A DNA stretch of 64,000 nucleotides. It comes from Prevotella sp. (GTDB taxonomy: Bacteria; Bacteroidota; Bacteroidia; Bacteroidales; Bacteroidaceae). The stretch is taken from positions 1 through 64,000 of the forward strand of contig JAFZRU010000027.1 in NCBI GenBank assembly GCA_017619755.1, written 5' to 3'. The notes beneath the pieces are model-generated. The model saw only the letters and a list, made by a program, of their open reading frames with translations, searched no databases and was not told the DNA's origin. The first letter of the stretch is position 1. Each line of letters begins with the position of its first letter. Positions 27,518 to 36,829 of this stretch are shown piece after piece. Made by a program: the position numbers and the translations under genes.

Positions 27518-29464
27518 TCACAAAATGCTGTAGTCACGGGAGTACCTACGCATCTGCTGTTCGTAGGTCTCGGAATAATCGATACTGAAGTCGATGACAC
27601 CACCCTCTTTGTTGAAGACAGGAATGAGCCGTGGGTTGAGAAATCCCTTGTAAGGAGCGAGGTTGAGTTTGGCATACCTTTCGAGGACTTCCTGATGCAG
27701 CGTAGGCTCCACCTTGACAGCATATTGCTCGACGAGCGATTTAGCCGCCTCATAATCCCCTTCGCTCTTGATGCGCTGCACCTCTGCCAGAAGCGTGGCG
27801 AACGCCGTTCTCAATCGTTGGTAGTCATTGACTATGAGGTACGTCTTGCCCTCCACCTTGACGAGTTTGGCGGCTTCCGGCTCGTGGTGAGTCACCCATC
27901 TTGCAATGAGCGCCCTGTTGCGCATGTGTGCCTCCTCGATGTTGTTTCCCGGATTGATGCGCGTGAGTTGCGTCATCATCCCGTTCATCAAGTAAGTGTA
28001 GTATTGCGCCTTGTAAGCCTGATTGTCGGGCAACAAACCCAGTTCCACCAGTTTATCGTCAGCGATGTAATAGAGAGCGAAGAGGTCTGCCCTTGCCTCC
28101 TCGATGGTGTTGGCATACGCCTTCAAGGCATCGGGGTCGGTGCCTGGCAGCAATTGTCCGCTTCCATGTCCGAGGCATTCATGCAGGTCTGTGTGGAGGT
28201 CATCGGTGAGGTCTCCATATTTCTCAATCATGGCGATGGTTTCCTTGTCGATGACAAACTCCTCCTTAAATCCATTTCCGTGAGCAGCCTTGTTGTATGC
28301 GTCGGTGAGGTTTCCTATGGTGACGCTCTTGCTCCCATGTTGCGCCCTGATCCAGTCCGCATTGGGGAGATTGATGCCAATGGCCGTGGACGGGTATTCC
28401 CCTCCACCGAGCATGGCCGCGCACACCACATTGGCTGTCACACCCTTGACCACTTTCTTTTTAAATCTGTTGTCGATGGGGGAATGGTTCTCAAACCATT
28501 GCGCATTATCGCTAATGGTCCGTGTCCGTTTTGTCGCCACGTGATCCTTGTACTCCACCAATCCCTCCCAAGTAGCCTTGATAGCCAATGGGTCGTCATA
28601 AACCTCGATGAAACCGTTGATGAAATCGATGTCACCCTCATGGCTTTCCACCCATTTGATGGAATAGCTATCGAAGTCACGCAAGTCACCTGAGATGTAG
28701 TATCTCACGAGCAGTTGAATGACATCCCTCTGCTGCTGGTTCTCCGCCACCTCCCGTGCCTTTTCCAGCCAATGCACAATCTGAGCGATGGCCTTGCCAT
28801 ATTCACCATCCATTTTCCACGTCACCTCCCGCAGTTTCCCGTTTTGCTTGATGAGTTTGCTGTTGAGACCCCACGATGGAGGTTGCCTTTCCTCAGGGTC
28901 TTTCTTTTCGGCATAAAAATCTTCCACCTCCTTTTGCGTCACTCCCTCGTAGAAGTTCACCGCCGATGTAGCCACGAGGTCCTCGCCGTCGGCCTTGTTG
29001 GTGCGTTTGGGCGAAACCTTTGGGTCGAAGATGACGGGGAAGAGTTCATCCATCATTCCCTCCACATCCTGCCCCGGAGCGAGGGGAAGTTTGCAAGGGT
29101 CAATTCTCAAGATGACATTTCTTAGAAAAAGAGGCGAAAAACTTGGAATGAATTTCTCCCCCCCATAATGATGATGTATGCCATTGGAGAACCACACTCT
29201 CTTGAGATAAACTTCAAGAGCGTGTACCTGTTGTTTGTCGTCCTCCTCCGTTATCCCATCCATAACAACCTCCAACAATTTCCTGATGCGGAGGTTATGA
29301 CGCCCCATCTGGTCGAAAGTAACATCCCTGCCCCAAAGTGTGGCCTCTGCCAAACAATAGACGTATTGTTTTTGTTTCAACGACAGGTTTTCAAATCCAT
29401 CGAGACGATATCTGAGGATTTGAATGTCGGCGAATCTCTCGCCGGAATAATTAAAGGAATCCAT
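27518..29464 (-). CDS. Dipeptidyl peptidase III, family M49
   Basis: A 648-residue zinc peptidase that removes dipeptides from N-termini. The zinc motif is HECLGH (about residue 428 from ATG 29464), the form typical of Bacteroidetes DPP III rather than the HELLGH of eukaryotes, and the second motif EEARAD follows about 30 residues later. ATG 29464 is preferred over the frame extension to 29527, which lacks family similarity. No signal peptide is seen, so it is probably cytoplasmic and involved in peptide turnover. Confidence 0.93.
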   Translation of the reverse strand: MDSFNYSGERFADIQILRYRLDGFENLSLKQKQYVYCLAEATLWGRDVTFDQMGRHNLRIRKLLEVVMDGITEEDDKQQVHALEVYLKRVWFSNGIHHHYGGEKFIPSFSPLFLRNVILRIDPCKLPLAPGQDVEGMMDELFPVIFDPKVSPKRTNKADGEDLVATSAVNFYEGVTQKEVEDFYAEKKDPEERQPPSWGLNSKLIKQNGKLREVTWKMDGEYGKAIAQIVHWLEKAREVAENQQQRDVIQLLVRYYISGDLRDFDSYSIKWVESHEGDIDFINGFIEVYDDPLAIKATWEGLVEYKDHVATKRTRTISDNAQWFENHSPIDNRFKKKVVKGVTANVVCAAMLGGGEYPSTAIGINLPNADWIRAQHGSKSVTIGNLTDAYNKAAHGNGFKEEFVIDKETIAMIEKYGDLTDDLHTDLHECLGHGSGQLLPGTDPDALKAYANTIEEARADLFALYYIADDKLVELGLLPDNQAYKAQYYTYLMNGMMTQLTRINPGNNIEEAHMRNRALIARWVTHHEPEAAKLVKVEGKTYLIVNDYQRLRTAFATLLAEVQRIKSEGDYEAAKSLVEQYAVKVEPTLHQEVLERYAKLNLAPYKGFLNPRLIPVFNKEGGVIDFSIDYSETYEQQMRRYSRDYSIL

Positions 29465-29695
29465 CATGATTCGAACAAGTGAACTAATAGAAAATTGAAA
29501 GAGTAGGTCAGTTAGGGCCGCACACAAATGTGCGTTCCATTAATTCTGTTGCTGTTTTTCATCACGAGACAAGAAGTCAATCGTTTAGAAAAAACATTAC
29601 GGCACAATTAATGGAGCCCGCACGAATGTCAACATTTAATTTACAGAACACAGAGGTTTTTAAATCCCCTTTTCATCAAGATCTAATGGAATAAC

Positions 29696-30178
29696 TTAAA
29701 CAGTTTTTGCGGTGGCCTTCCTGGTTCGCTTCGTCTCTTTTTTTGTCTCCTTATGAGCAGGATGCTGTGCGAAATGCCTGATTTTGTACTCACGGGGCGT
29801 CATCCCGTTGATTTTATAGAACGAGGCATAGAAAGACTGTCTGTTGGAAAAACCTACCATGGAACTGATATCTTCCATATTGAGGTCCTGGTATCTCTTA
29901 TCGACAAGGAGAGTCATCGCTTCGTCAATACGATACTTGTTGACGAAAGATGTGTAATTCATGTGAAATCTCACATTCACCACAGCGGAGATGTACCTGG
30001 TGTTGGTGCCCAGTTCCTCTGCAAGCTTTTTAGCGGAGTAGTCCTTATCCTTGTACTTTTGCTGGATGAGGATGATGTCGAGGATTTTCTCCTTGAGATC
30101 ATCCATAAGCTTTGGACTGACGAGACTGCGATATGCGGCCTCCTTCTCCTTTTTTTCTGTAATGTTGTATTTTGCCAT
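29696..30178 (-). CDS. AraC-family DNA-binding regulator, no sensor domain
   Basis: A 160-residue protein consisting almost wholly of the AraC two-helix-turn-helix domain (residues about 25-130: LAEELGTNTRYISAVVN, then MEDISSMVGFSNRQSFYASFYKINGMTPREYK). The C-terminus is highly basic (KKETKRTRKATAK). No ligand-binding or receiver domain exists, so activity is likely set by concentration or a partner. The promoter carries a 14-bp inverted repeat just upstream of its -33 element, which may be an operator for autoregulation. It lies close to the xylan locus, but no link is demonstrated. Confidence 0.85.
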   Translation of the reverse strand: MAKYNITEKKEKEAAYRSLVSPKLMDDLKEKILDIILIQQKYKDKDYSAKKLAEELGTNTRYISAVVNVRFHMNYTSFVNKYRIDEAMTLLVDKRYQDLNMEDISSMVGFSNRQSFYASFYKINGMTPREYKIRHFAQHPAHKETKKETKRTRKATAKTV

Positions 30179-30230
30179 ATCTACAAAAAATAAAAAAATG
30201 AGAGAAAAAGTATTGCCTTATAGTTTTTTG

Positions 30231-30262
30231 CAAATATACTGACAAAATTCGAAAAATGCAAA
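30231..30262 (-). promoter_or_regulatory. Promoter of the AraC-type regulator
   Basis: Minus-strand TTTG (30259-30262), a 20-base spacer and TATATTTG (30231-30238) match the Bacteroidetes consensus. The 9-base string TGCAAATAT occurs at both elements (30229-30237 and 30257-30265). Confidence 0.75.
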
Positions 30263-30267
30263 TATTT

Positions 30268-30313
30268 TTGTTCGTTTTTTCCCAAAAGACACTTTTTGCG
30301 AAAAAACGAACAA
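30268..30313. promoter_or_regulatory. 14-bp inverted repeat upstream of the AraC-type gene
   Basis: TTGTTCGTTTTTTC (30268-30281) and its exact complement (30300-30313) flank an 18-base loop, ending five bases upstream of the -33 element. It could be a paired operator with half-site TTGTTCG, or a hairpin. Confidence 0.55.
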
Positions 30314-30401
30314 TATGGAAGTTAAAATAGAGAGTTTTTGAATAGAAAAGTAAAAAATAGTCAAATGAAGATTGCGAAGCAGCCATGATGGGGTAAAAGT
30401 A

Positions 30402-30791
30402 TTATTTCCAACAATACTTAGCGATAACTTCCTTAAAAATGGGAATGTCAGAGACTGATGCGAAGAGAAGCATGCATGCGCGGAATTTGACGGTGTCGTC
30501 ACCAAACAAGCTATAAACGTTATGATTCATAGTCGCTTCAGTGGCTTCTACAAGTCTTTGCCTAAGAATGGGATGCTCCAAATATGCATAGGCTTCTTCC
30601 CTACCATCAATTCCATAGAAATCAGAAAGTTGAGAATGCCCCAATCCTTTCATCTGCGGAAACACATACCACATCCAATGAGTGCGTTTATGACCATTAT
30701 GAATCTCTTGAAGAGCCTCCTCATAGGTACTCATATTGTCATAGATACCCCCAGAATTTTGCGCGTTCAGATAGCGTTGTAGATAAAACAT
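30402..30791 (-). CDS. DUF1810 family protein
   Basis: A 129-residue protein with the family signature TYEEALQEIHNG...RTHWMWYVFPQMKGLG and FYGIDGREEA. DUF1810 proteins are small, widespread and cytoplasmic; their role is not established. Length is close to the usual 140 residues. It stands alone between the AraC-type regulator and the purU operon, with 223 bases to the former. Confidence 0.85.
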   Translation of the reverse strand: MFYLQRYLNAQNSGGIYDNMSTYEEALQEIHNGHKRTHWMWYVFPQMKGLGHSQLSDFYGIDGREEAYAYLEHPILRQRLVEATEATMNHNVYSLFGDDTVKFRACMLLFASVSDIPIFKEVIAKYCWK

Positions 30792-31102
30792 ACTTCACCA
30801 ATTGTATTTGTAAATAACTAAAATCTTCCTTTACTATTAGTTTTATTGGTTTCATATTATTACACACAACTAATTTGAATTGTAATCATTCCTTTCTTCT
30901 TTTTAACCACTTTTTATGATTTATTAATGATTATCAGTGTTATACCAATGACAACCGCGATATGGAAGAATGAAATGCGCTTTATCATTCATGTGGAACT
31001 TGAATCATATCATCCTCAGACATCAGTCATTGTGAAAATGTGAAAAAGTATCATCAAGGATGTTTTTTTGATGATAAATGGTGAGAAATGGGAGAAAAAG
31101 CG
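30792..31102. other. AT-rich intergenic region upstream of purU
   Basis: About 310 bases without a convincing gene or RNA. Apart from the purU -7 element just downstream, no hairpin, tRNA or conserved riboswitch pattern was recognised. Confidence 0.6.
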
Positions 31103-31110
31103 TACCTTTG
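31103..31110 (+). promoter_or_regulatory. -7 element of the purU-his-lys operon
   Basis: TACCTTTG matches TAnnTTTG. No TTTG with the right spacing is found upstream. It lies inside the longer open frame starting at 31068, so translation begins at ATG 31134. Confidence 0.65.
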
Positions 31111-31133
31111 CATTTCAATTTGGAAAAAGAGAA

Positions 31134-32000
31134 ATGAAGAGACCCACCGCCATACTGCTGCTCCACTGTCCCGACCAGCAAGGCATCATATCCGAAGTGA
31201 CCAAGTTCATCACCGACAACCAAGGGAACATTGTTTACCTGGACCAATACGTGGACCGCCAGGACGGCATGTTTTTCATGCGCATCGAGTGGGAACTTGA
31301 CGATTTCCTCATCCCCCGTGAGAAGATAGAGGAATATGTCACTACTCTTTACGCCCAGCGCTATCACATGACGTTCAACTTGTATTTCAACGACATCCGC
31401 CCCCGGATGGCCATCTTCGTGAGCAAGATGAGCCACTGCCTCTATGACCTTCTCGCCCGATACAAGGCCGGCGAGTGGGAGGTGGACATCCCATGCATCG
31501 TGAGCAACCATGACGACCTGCGCTACATCGCCGAGCAATTCGACATCCCCTACTACGTGTGGTCGATCAACAAAGACCATTCCAACAAGTCGGAAGTGGA
31601 AGCCGCCGAGATGGCGTTGCTGAAAGAGAAGCGAGTGACGTTCATCGTCCTTGCACGCTACATGCAGATAGTAACCGACGAGATGATTGCGGCCTATCCC
31701 CATCACATCATCAACATCCACCACTCCTTCCTCCCCGCCTTCGTGGGCGCCAAGCCCTACCACCAGGCATGGGAGCGTGGTGTGAAAATCATTGGAGCGA
31801 CGAGCCACTATGTCACCAGTGAGCTCGATGCCGGCCCCATCATCGAGCAGGACGTGGTGCGCATCACCCACAAGGACACCCCCGAGAGTCTGGTGCTCAA
31901 AGGCCGTGACTTGGAGAAAATAGTGCTCTCTCGCGCCGTAACGAAGCACATCCAGCGCAAGATTCTGACCTACCACAACAAAACCATCATTTTCAGCTGA
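31134..32000 (+). CDS. purU: Formyltetrahydrofolate deformylase
   Basis: A 288-residue enzyme that hydrolyses 10-formyl-tetrahydrofolate to formate and tetrahydrofolate, supplying formate for purine synthesis and balancing one-carbon pools. An N-terminal ACT domain (residues 1-80, HCPDQQGIISEVT) precedes the formyltransferase fold with HHSFLPAFVGAKPYHQAW and the catalytic Asp in SELDAGPI. ATG 31134 is chosen because the promoter lies upstream of it and inside the longer frame. It is the first gene of an eight-gene plus-strand operon; hisH starts 4 bases after its stop. Confidence 0.95.
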   Translation: MKRPTAILLLHCPDQQGIISEVTKFITDNQGNIVYLDQYVDRQDGMFFMRIEWELDDFLIPREKIEEYVTTLYAQRYHMTFNLYFNDIRPRMAIFVSKMSHCLYDLLARYKAGEWEVDIPCIVSNHDDLRYIAEQFDIPYYVWSINKDHSNKSEVEAAEMALLKEKRVTFIVLARYMQIVTDEMIAAYPHHIINIHHSFLPAFVGAKPYHQAWERGVKIIGATSHYVTSELDAGPIIEQDVVRITHKDTPESLVLKGRDLEKIVLSRAVTKHIQRKILTYHNKTIIFS

Positions 32001-32004
32001 AGCC

Positions 32005-32622
32005 ATGGAAGTAGCGATAGTGAAATACAACGCCGGCAACATCTACTCTGTAGAAAATGCCCTTCGCCGCCTTGGCGTGGAGCCGTTGCTCACCGACGAA
32101 CCCGCTCTCCTTCGCCGTGCCGACTGCGTCCTGTTCCCCGGCCAAGGGGAAGCCAGCGGTGCCATGTCCTATCTTCGCTCCCATGGCCTCGACACCGTCA
32201 TTCGCTCTCTCACCCAGCCCGTGCTTGGCATCTGCATCGGCCAGCAGCTACTTTGCAGCCACAGCGAAGAGGGCGACACTGACTGCCTTGGCGTTTTCTC
32301 CGCCGACGTTCGCCGCTTCAAGCCCCTCCACCATGAGGAGAAGGTGCCGGCGATGGGCTGGAACGAACTCACCGGCCTCTCCACGTCGCTGTTCGACGGC
32401 ATCTCAGAGGGAGCTTTCGTCTATTTCGTACACAGTTACTACGTTCCGTTGTGCGAGGAGACCATCGCCACATCCGACTACATCCACCCCTACAGCGCTG
32501 CCATGCACAAGGGCAATTTCTACGCCACCCAGTTCCATCCGGAAAAGAGCGGAAGCGTGGGCGAGCGCATCCTCGAGAATTTCCTTTCCATAGCCAGAAC
32601 CCCGCAACCCATCCGCCCATGA
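32005..32622 (+). CDS. hisH: Imidazole glycerol phosphate synthase, glutaminase subunit
   Basis: A 205-residue class I glutamine amidotransferase that supplies ammonia to HisF in histidine synthesis. The nucleophile is Cys77 in GICIGQQLL, and the His-Glu pair is in QFHPEKSG near residue 185. It overlaps the start of the hisA-hisF frame by 4 bases (ATGA), so HisH and the fused partner are likely made together; HisH must dock on the HisF half. Confidence 0.97.
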   Translation: MEVAIVKYNAGNIYSVENALRRLGVEPLLTDEPALLRRADCVLFPGQGEASGAMSYLRSHGLDTVIRSLTQPVLGICIGQQLLCSHSEEGDTDCLGVFSADVRRFKPLHHEEKVPAMGWNELTGLSTSLFDGISEGAFVYFVHSYYVPLCEETIATSDYIHPYSAAMHKGNFYATQFHPEKSGSVGERILENFLSIARTPQPIRP

Positions 32623-34094
32623 TAGAACTCATCCCCGCCATCGACATCATCGACGGTCAATGCGTACGCTTGAAGAAAGGCGACTATAGTGAGAAGACCG
32701 TTTACTCCTCCGACCCGGTGGAGGTGGCCAAGGAATTCGAGCGTCTCGGTTTCCGCCGACTTCACGTGGTGGACCTCGACGGTGCAAAATCCCGCCACAT
32801 CGTCAATTCCCCCGTGCTACGCTCCATCACCGAACAAACAAGCCTCTCCGTCGATTTTGGCGGGGGCATCAAGAGCGAGGCCGACATCGAAGAAGCCTTT
32901 CGTTGCGGTGCGAAGATGGTGACCATCGGTTCAGTGGCCGTCACCTCCCCCACCCTCTTCTTGAGCTGGCTTCGCAAATATGGCCCCGACCGCATCATCT
33001 TAGGCGCCGACGTTAGAAATGGCAAGGTGAGCATCAACGGATGGAAGGAAGACAGCGGCACCGACCTGCTGCCCTTCCTGCGCCACTATGTGGAGCAAGG
33101 CGTCACCCATGTGCTTTGCACCGACATCTCCCGCGACGGCATGCTCCAAGGCCCCTCGCTCGACCTATACAGCGACGTGATGCGCACCTACCCCCAACTC
33201 CACCTGATTGCGAGCGGCGGCGTGTCGTGCAACGCCGACATTGCCGAACTGCACCGACGTGGCATCCCCTCCGTGGTGTTCGGCAAAGCCTTCTACGAGG
33301 GCCGCATCGACGTTGACGCCCTTCGCCGTCAACTTGGCGGTTTGGCCAAACGTATCATCCCCTGCCTTGACGTGAAAGACGGCCAGACGGTGAAAGGCAC
33401 CAATTTCGTCAACCTCCGCCACGCCGGCGACCCGGTGGAACTTGGCAAAGCCTACAGCGATGCCGGCGCCGACGAGTTGGTGTTCCTCGACATCACAGCG
33501 AGCCACGAAGGCCGCAAGACCTTCACCGACATGGTGACACGCGTGGCCGCCGAGGTGAACATCCCCTTCACGGTGGGCGGCGGCGTGAACGAGTTGTCGG
33601 ACGTAGAGCGTCTGCTCCATGCCGGCGCCGACAAAGTGAGCGTGAACAGCGCGGCCCTTCGTCGTCCAGAACTCATCAACGAGATTTCCAGCCGCTTTGG
33701 TTCCCAAGTGTGCGTCTGCGCCATCGACGCCCGCCTGTGCGACGGCGAGTGGACATGTTACATCAACGGAGGACGCGTGCCCACCAAATATAATCTCTTC
33801 GACTGGGCTCGCGAGGTGTCTGACCGCGGTGCTGGTGAAATACTCTTCACCAGTATGAACCACGACGGAGTGAAAGAGGGTTTCGCCATCGAGGCCCTTG
33901 CCCAACTTCACGACATACTCCCCATCCCCGTGATAGCCAGCGGCGGCGCCGGTGCTCGTGAGCATTTCCTCGAAGCCTTCACTCTCGGCAAGGCCGACGC
34001 AGCCCTTGCCGCCAGCGTCTTCCACTTTGGCGAGATAGCCATCCCCGAACTGAAACAATACCTTCGCCACGAGGGCATCAAGGTAAGACAATAG
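32619..34094 (+). CDS. hisA-hisF: Fused HisA-HisF (ProFAR isomerase plus IGP synthase cyclase)
   Basis: One 491-codon frame holds a complete HisA (residues 1-241) directly joined to a complete HisF (242-491) with no linker, no stop and no ATG at the join. HisA keeps Asp9 (IPAID), the GGGIKS phosphate site, Asp131 (GADVRNG) and TDISRDGML. HisF keeps Asp251 (IPCLDVKDG), VGGGVN, Asp370 (CAIDAR) and MNHDGVKEG. HisF normally begins MLAKRIIP; here the join reads [11 protein letters not shown]. The protein would isomerise ProFAR and then, with HisH, form imidazole glycerol phosphate and AICAR. ATG 32619 overlaps the hisH stop. An in-frame TTG at 33342 could allow separate HisF initiation, but TTG starts are rare. 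A small assembly deletion is the main alternative. Confidence 0.88.
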   Translation: MIELIPAIDIIDGQCVRLKKGDYSEKTVYSSDPVEVAKEFERLGFRRLHVVDLDGAKSRHIVNSPVLRSITEQTSLSVDFGGGIKSEADIEEAFRCGAKMVTIGSVAVTSPTLFLSWLRKYGPDRIILGADVRNGKVSINGWKEDSGTDLLPFLRHYVEQGVTHVLCTDISRDGMLQGPSLDLYSDVMRTYPQLHLIASGGVSCNADIAELHRRGIPSVVFGKAFYEGRIDVDALRRQLGGLAKRIIPCLDVKDGQTVKGTNFVNLRHAGDPVELGKAYSDAGADELVFLDITASHEGRKTFTDMVTRVAAEVNIPFTVGGGVNELSDVERLLHAGADKVSVNSAALRRPELINEISSRFGSQVCVCAIDARLCDGEWTCYINGGRVPTKYNLFDWAREVSDRGAGEILFTSMNHDGVKEGFAIEALAQLHDILPIPVIASGGAGAREHFLEAFTLGKADAALAASVFHFGEIAIPELKQYLRHEGIKVRQ

Positions 34095-34110
34095 AAAATA
34101 CGAAGAAACG

Positions 34111-34725
34111 ATGAACATAGATTTTGAGAAAGGCGGCGGGCTTGTTCCCGCCATCATCCAGGACGCCGACACCCGCCAAGTGCTGATGCTCGGCTATATG
34201 AACCAAGAGGCACTCGACAAGACACTCTCCAGTGGTTTGGTGACTTTTTACAGCCGCTCCCGCCAGACGTTGTGGACGAAAGGCGAGACCTCCGGCAACC
34301 ACCTCCGCTTGGTCGATGTGAAAATCGACTGCGACCATGACACCCTCTTGGTGAAAGCCCGCCCCACAGGTCCCGTGTGCCACACAGGAGCCGACACGTG
34401 TTGGAACGAGCGCAACGAGGGTTCGCCCTTGGATTTCCTCAGCCAACTACAGGACTTCATTGAGAAGCGCCACGAGGAGATGCCCGAAAAGAGCTACACC
34501 ACGAGCCTCTTCCGCGACGGTCTGAACCGTATGGCCCAAAAAGTGGGCGAAGAAGCCCTGGAATTAGTGATTGAGGCCACCAACGGCAGCAACGAGCGCC
34601 TTGTCTATGAAGGCGCCGACATGCTCTACCACCTCATCGTTCTGCTCACAAGCAAGGGCCTGCGGATAGAAGACCTTGCCAGCGAACTTCGTGAGCGTCA
34701 CGATCCCAACTGGAAAAAACACTGA
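34111..34725 (+). CDS. hisIE: Bifunctional phosphoribosyl-AMP cyclohydrolase/phosphoribosyl-ATP pyrophosphatase
   Basis: A 204-residue fusion, standard for Bacteroidetes. Residues 1-115 are HisI (YMNQEAL, LWTKGETSGN, and the zinc ligands in DCDHDTLL and CHTGADTCW). Residues about 115-204 are HisE (LFRDGLNRMAQKVGEEALELVIEA). It catalyses steps two and three of histidine synthesis, upstream of HisA. It starts 16 bases after hisA-hisF, which keeps the order hisH-A-F-IE. Confidence 0.97.
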   Translation: MNIDFEKGGGLVPAIIQDADTRQVLMLGYMNQEALDKTLSSGLVTFYSRSRQTLWTKGETSGNHLRLVDVKIDCDHDTLLVKARPTGPVCHTGADTCWNERNEGSPLDFLSQLQDFIEKRHEEMPEKSYTTSLFRDGLNRMAQKVGEEALELVIEATNGSNERLVYEGADMLYHLIVLLTSKGLRIEDLASELRERHDPNWKKH

Positions 34726-34727
34726 TA

Positions 34728-35465
34728 ATGGAAAGTCCAACCCCAAAACAAGAAGCCATGTTGATAGACTACCAAAAAGTAAACATCGTACAGGACGGCA
34801 ACGTCGTACTCAAGGACGTGGACCTTCAAGTAAACGAAGGCGACTTTGTATATATAATAGGTAAGGTGGGCGCCGGCAAGAGTTCCCTGCTCAAAACCAT
34901 CTATTGCGAGCTCGACCATGCCAATCCCGAGAAGGCCGAGGTGCTGGGCCGCGACGTGAGCACCATCCGCCGCAAGGACATCCCCGCCCTTCGCCGCGAG
35001 ATGGGCATCATCTTCCAAGACTTCCAACTGCTGCACGACCGCAGTGTTCAAAAAAACCTCGACTTCGTGCTCCGCGCCACGGGATGGACACACCGCAAGG
35101 ATCGTCGTGAGCGCATCAACACCGTGCTTGAAGCAGTGGGTATGACCGAGAAATTGCAAAAAATGCCCCACGAGCTTTCCGGCGGCGAGCAGCAGCACAT
35201 CGCCATCGCCCGTGCCTTGCTCAACAAGCCCAAAATCATCATCGCCGACGAACCCACGGGCAACCTCGACATGGAGACCGCCCGCCACATCGTGAGCCTT
35301 CTCAAGCAAATCAGCAAGGACGGCACCGCCGTGGTCATGTCCACGCACAACATCCCCCTGCTCGACGAGTTCCCCGGAACGGTCTATCGCTGCAAGGACA
35401 ACATGGTGAAAGACGTCACCCACGAATACCGTCAGATGGACCTGTCGGAAGACGCGAAAGACTGA
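34728..35465 (+). CDS. ftsE: Cell-division ABC ATPase FtsE
   Basis: A 245-residue ABC ATPase with Walker A GKVGAGKSS, signature LSGGEQQ, Walker B IIIADEP and the H-loop STHN. FtsE with the membrane protein FtsX links the divisome to peptidoglycan hydrolases. The IYCELDHANPEKAEVLG and FQDFQLLHDRSVQKNL segments match Bacteroidetes FtsE better than other ABC exporters. ftsX is not next to it. It follows hisIE by two bases, so it is expressed with amino-acid genes. Confidence 0.88.
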   Translation: MESPTPKQEAMLIDYQKVNIVQDGNVVLKDVDLQVNEGDFVYIIGKVGAGKSSLLKTIYCELDHANPEKAEVLGRDVSTIRRKDIPALRREMGIIFQDFQLLHDRSVQKNLDFVLRATGWTHRKDRRERINTVLEAVGMTEKLQKMPHELSGGEQQHIAIARALLNKPKIIIADEPTGNLDMETARHIVSLLKQISKDGTAVVMSTHNIPLLDEFPGTVYRCKDNMVKDVTHEYRQMDLSEDAKD

Positions 35466-35508
35466 GTGCGACACCGAAAAAACGAACAATCACAAAAAAG
35501 ACAACGAC

Positions 35509-36825
35509 ATGATAGTAATGAAATTCGGCGGCACGTCCGTCGGCAGTCCCGAGAGGATGAAATCCGTAGCCTCGCTCATCACTCGCAGCGGTGAGCCTAC
35601 TTTCGTGGTGCTCTCCGCGATGTCTGGCACCACCAACACGCTTGTGGAAATTTCCAACTACCTTTACATGAAGAACCCCGACGGAGCCAACGAGGTCATC
35701 AACGCACTTGAGAAGAAATACCTGGAGCACGTGGAGGCCCTTTACAGCACGGAGGAGTGGCGCGAGACAACCCGCAAGTTCCTCTATGAGGAGTTCAACT
35801 ACCTCCGTTCCTTCACCAAGGACCTTTTCACGAGCTTTGAGGAGAAGAGCATCGTGGCCCAAGGCGAGGTGATCAGCACCAACATGATGGTGAACTACAT
35901 GCACGAGTGCGGCATAGACGCCGTGCTGTTGTCGGCTCTCGACTTCATGCGCACGGACAAGAACGCCGAGCCCGACCCACAATACATCAAGGAGAAGCTA
36001 TGCTCATTGATGTCCGCCAACGCAGGGCACCAAGTGTATGTCACCCAAGGCTTCATCTGCCGCAACGCCTACGGAGAGGTTGACAACCTCCTCCGCGGCG
36101 GTTCCGACTACACCGCCTCCTTGGTGGGCGCAGCCATCGACGCAGAGGAAATTCAGATATGGACCGACATCGACGGCATGCACAACAACGACCCCCGCGT
36201 TGTGGACGACACGAAGGCCGTGCACCAGTTGAATTTCGAAGAGGCAGCCGAGCTGGCCTACTTCGGTGCCAAGATTCTCCATCCCACCTGCATCCAGCCT
36301 GCCAAATACGCCGGCATTCCCGTCCGCCTTCTCAACACGCTTGCTCCCGATGCTGAAGGCACCATCGTGGACAACGTCATCATGCGCGGACAAATCAAGG
36401 CCGTCGCCGCCAAGGACAACATCATCGCCATCAAGATCAAGAGTTCCCGAATGCTGCTTGCCACTGGTTTCCTCCGCAAGGTTTTCGAGATTTTCGAGAG
36501 CTACCAGACCCCCATCGACATGGTGTGCACCTCCGAGGTGGGTGTCTCTGTGACCATCGACAGCGATGCTCACCTGACAGCCATTGTCAACGAGTTGAAG
36601 AAATATGGCACAGTGACCGTGGACACCCACATGTGCATCATCTGCGTTGTTGGCGACTTGGACTGGAGCAACCTTGGCTTCGAGACCCTTGCCACCGACG
36701 CGATGAAAGACATCCCCGTGCGGATGATTTCCTACGGCGGCTCCAACTACAACATCTCCTTCTTGGTGAAGGAACAAGACAAGCAACGCGCGCTACGCAA
36801 CCTGAGCGCGAAACTATTCGATTAA
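35509..36825 (+). CDS. lysC: Aspartate kinase
   Basis: A 438-residue monofunctional aspartokinase that phosphorylates aspartate, the first step towards lysine, threonine and methionine. The substrate loop KFGGTSVGS, GGSDYTASL and TDIDGMHNNDPR are conserved. The C-terminal 130 residues form ACT domains (VCTSEVGVSVTID, ISYGGSNYNISFLV) that usually bind lysine or threonine for feedback control. It lies 43 bases after ftsE and 4 bases before lysA. Confidence 0.96.
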   Translation: MIVMKFGGTSVGSPERMKSVASLITRSGEPTFVVLSAMSGTTNTLVEISNYLYMKNPDGANEVINALEKKYLEHVEALYSTEEWRETTRKFLYEEFNYLRSFTKDLFTSFEEKSIVAQGEVISTNMMVNYMHECGIDAVLLSALDFMRTDKNAEPDPQYIKEKLCSLMSANAGHQVYVTQGFICRNAYGEVDNLLRGGSDYTASLVGAAIDAEEIQIWTDIDGMHNNDPRVVDDTKAVHQLNFEEAAELAYFGAKILHPTCIQPAKYAGIPVRLLNTLAPDAEGTIVDNVIMRGQIKAVAAKDNIIAIKIKSSRMLLATGFLRKVFEIFESYQTPIDMVCTSEVGVSVTIDSDAHLTAIVNELKKYGTVTVDTHMCIICVVGDLDWSNLGFETLATDAMKDIPVRMISYGGSNYNISFLVKEQDKQRALRNLSAKLFD

Positions 36826-36829
36826 GGCA

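Noticed and set aside
31023..32042. A 339-residue open frame antisense to purU and hisH
   Set aside because: It mirrors two well-conserved genes, shows no family similarity and has His/Val-rich composition typical of antisense frames.
33342..34094. A separate hisF starting at TTG 33342
   Set aside because: The TTG is in frame and at the right place, but no stop ends hisA before it and TTG starts are rare in this phylum; kept as the alternative to the fusion.
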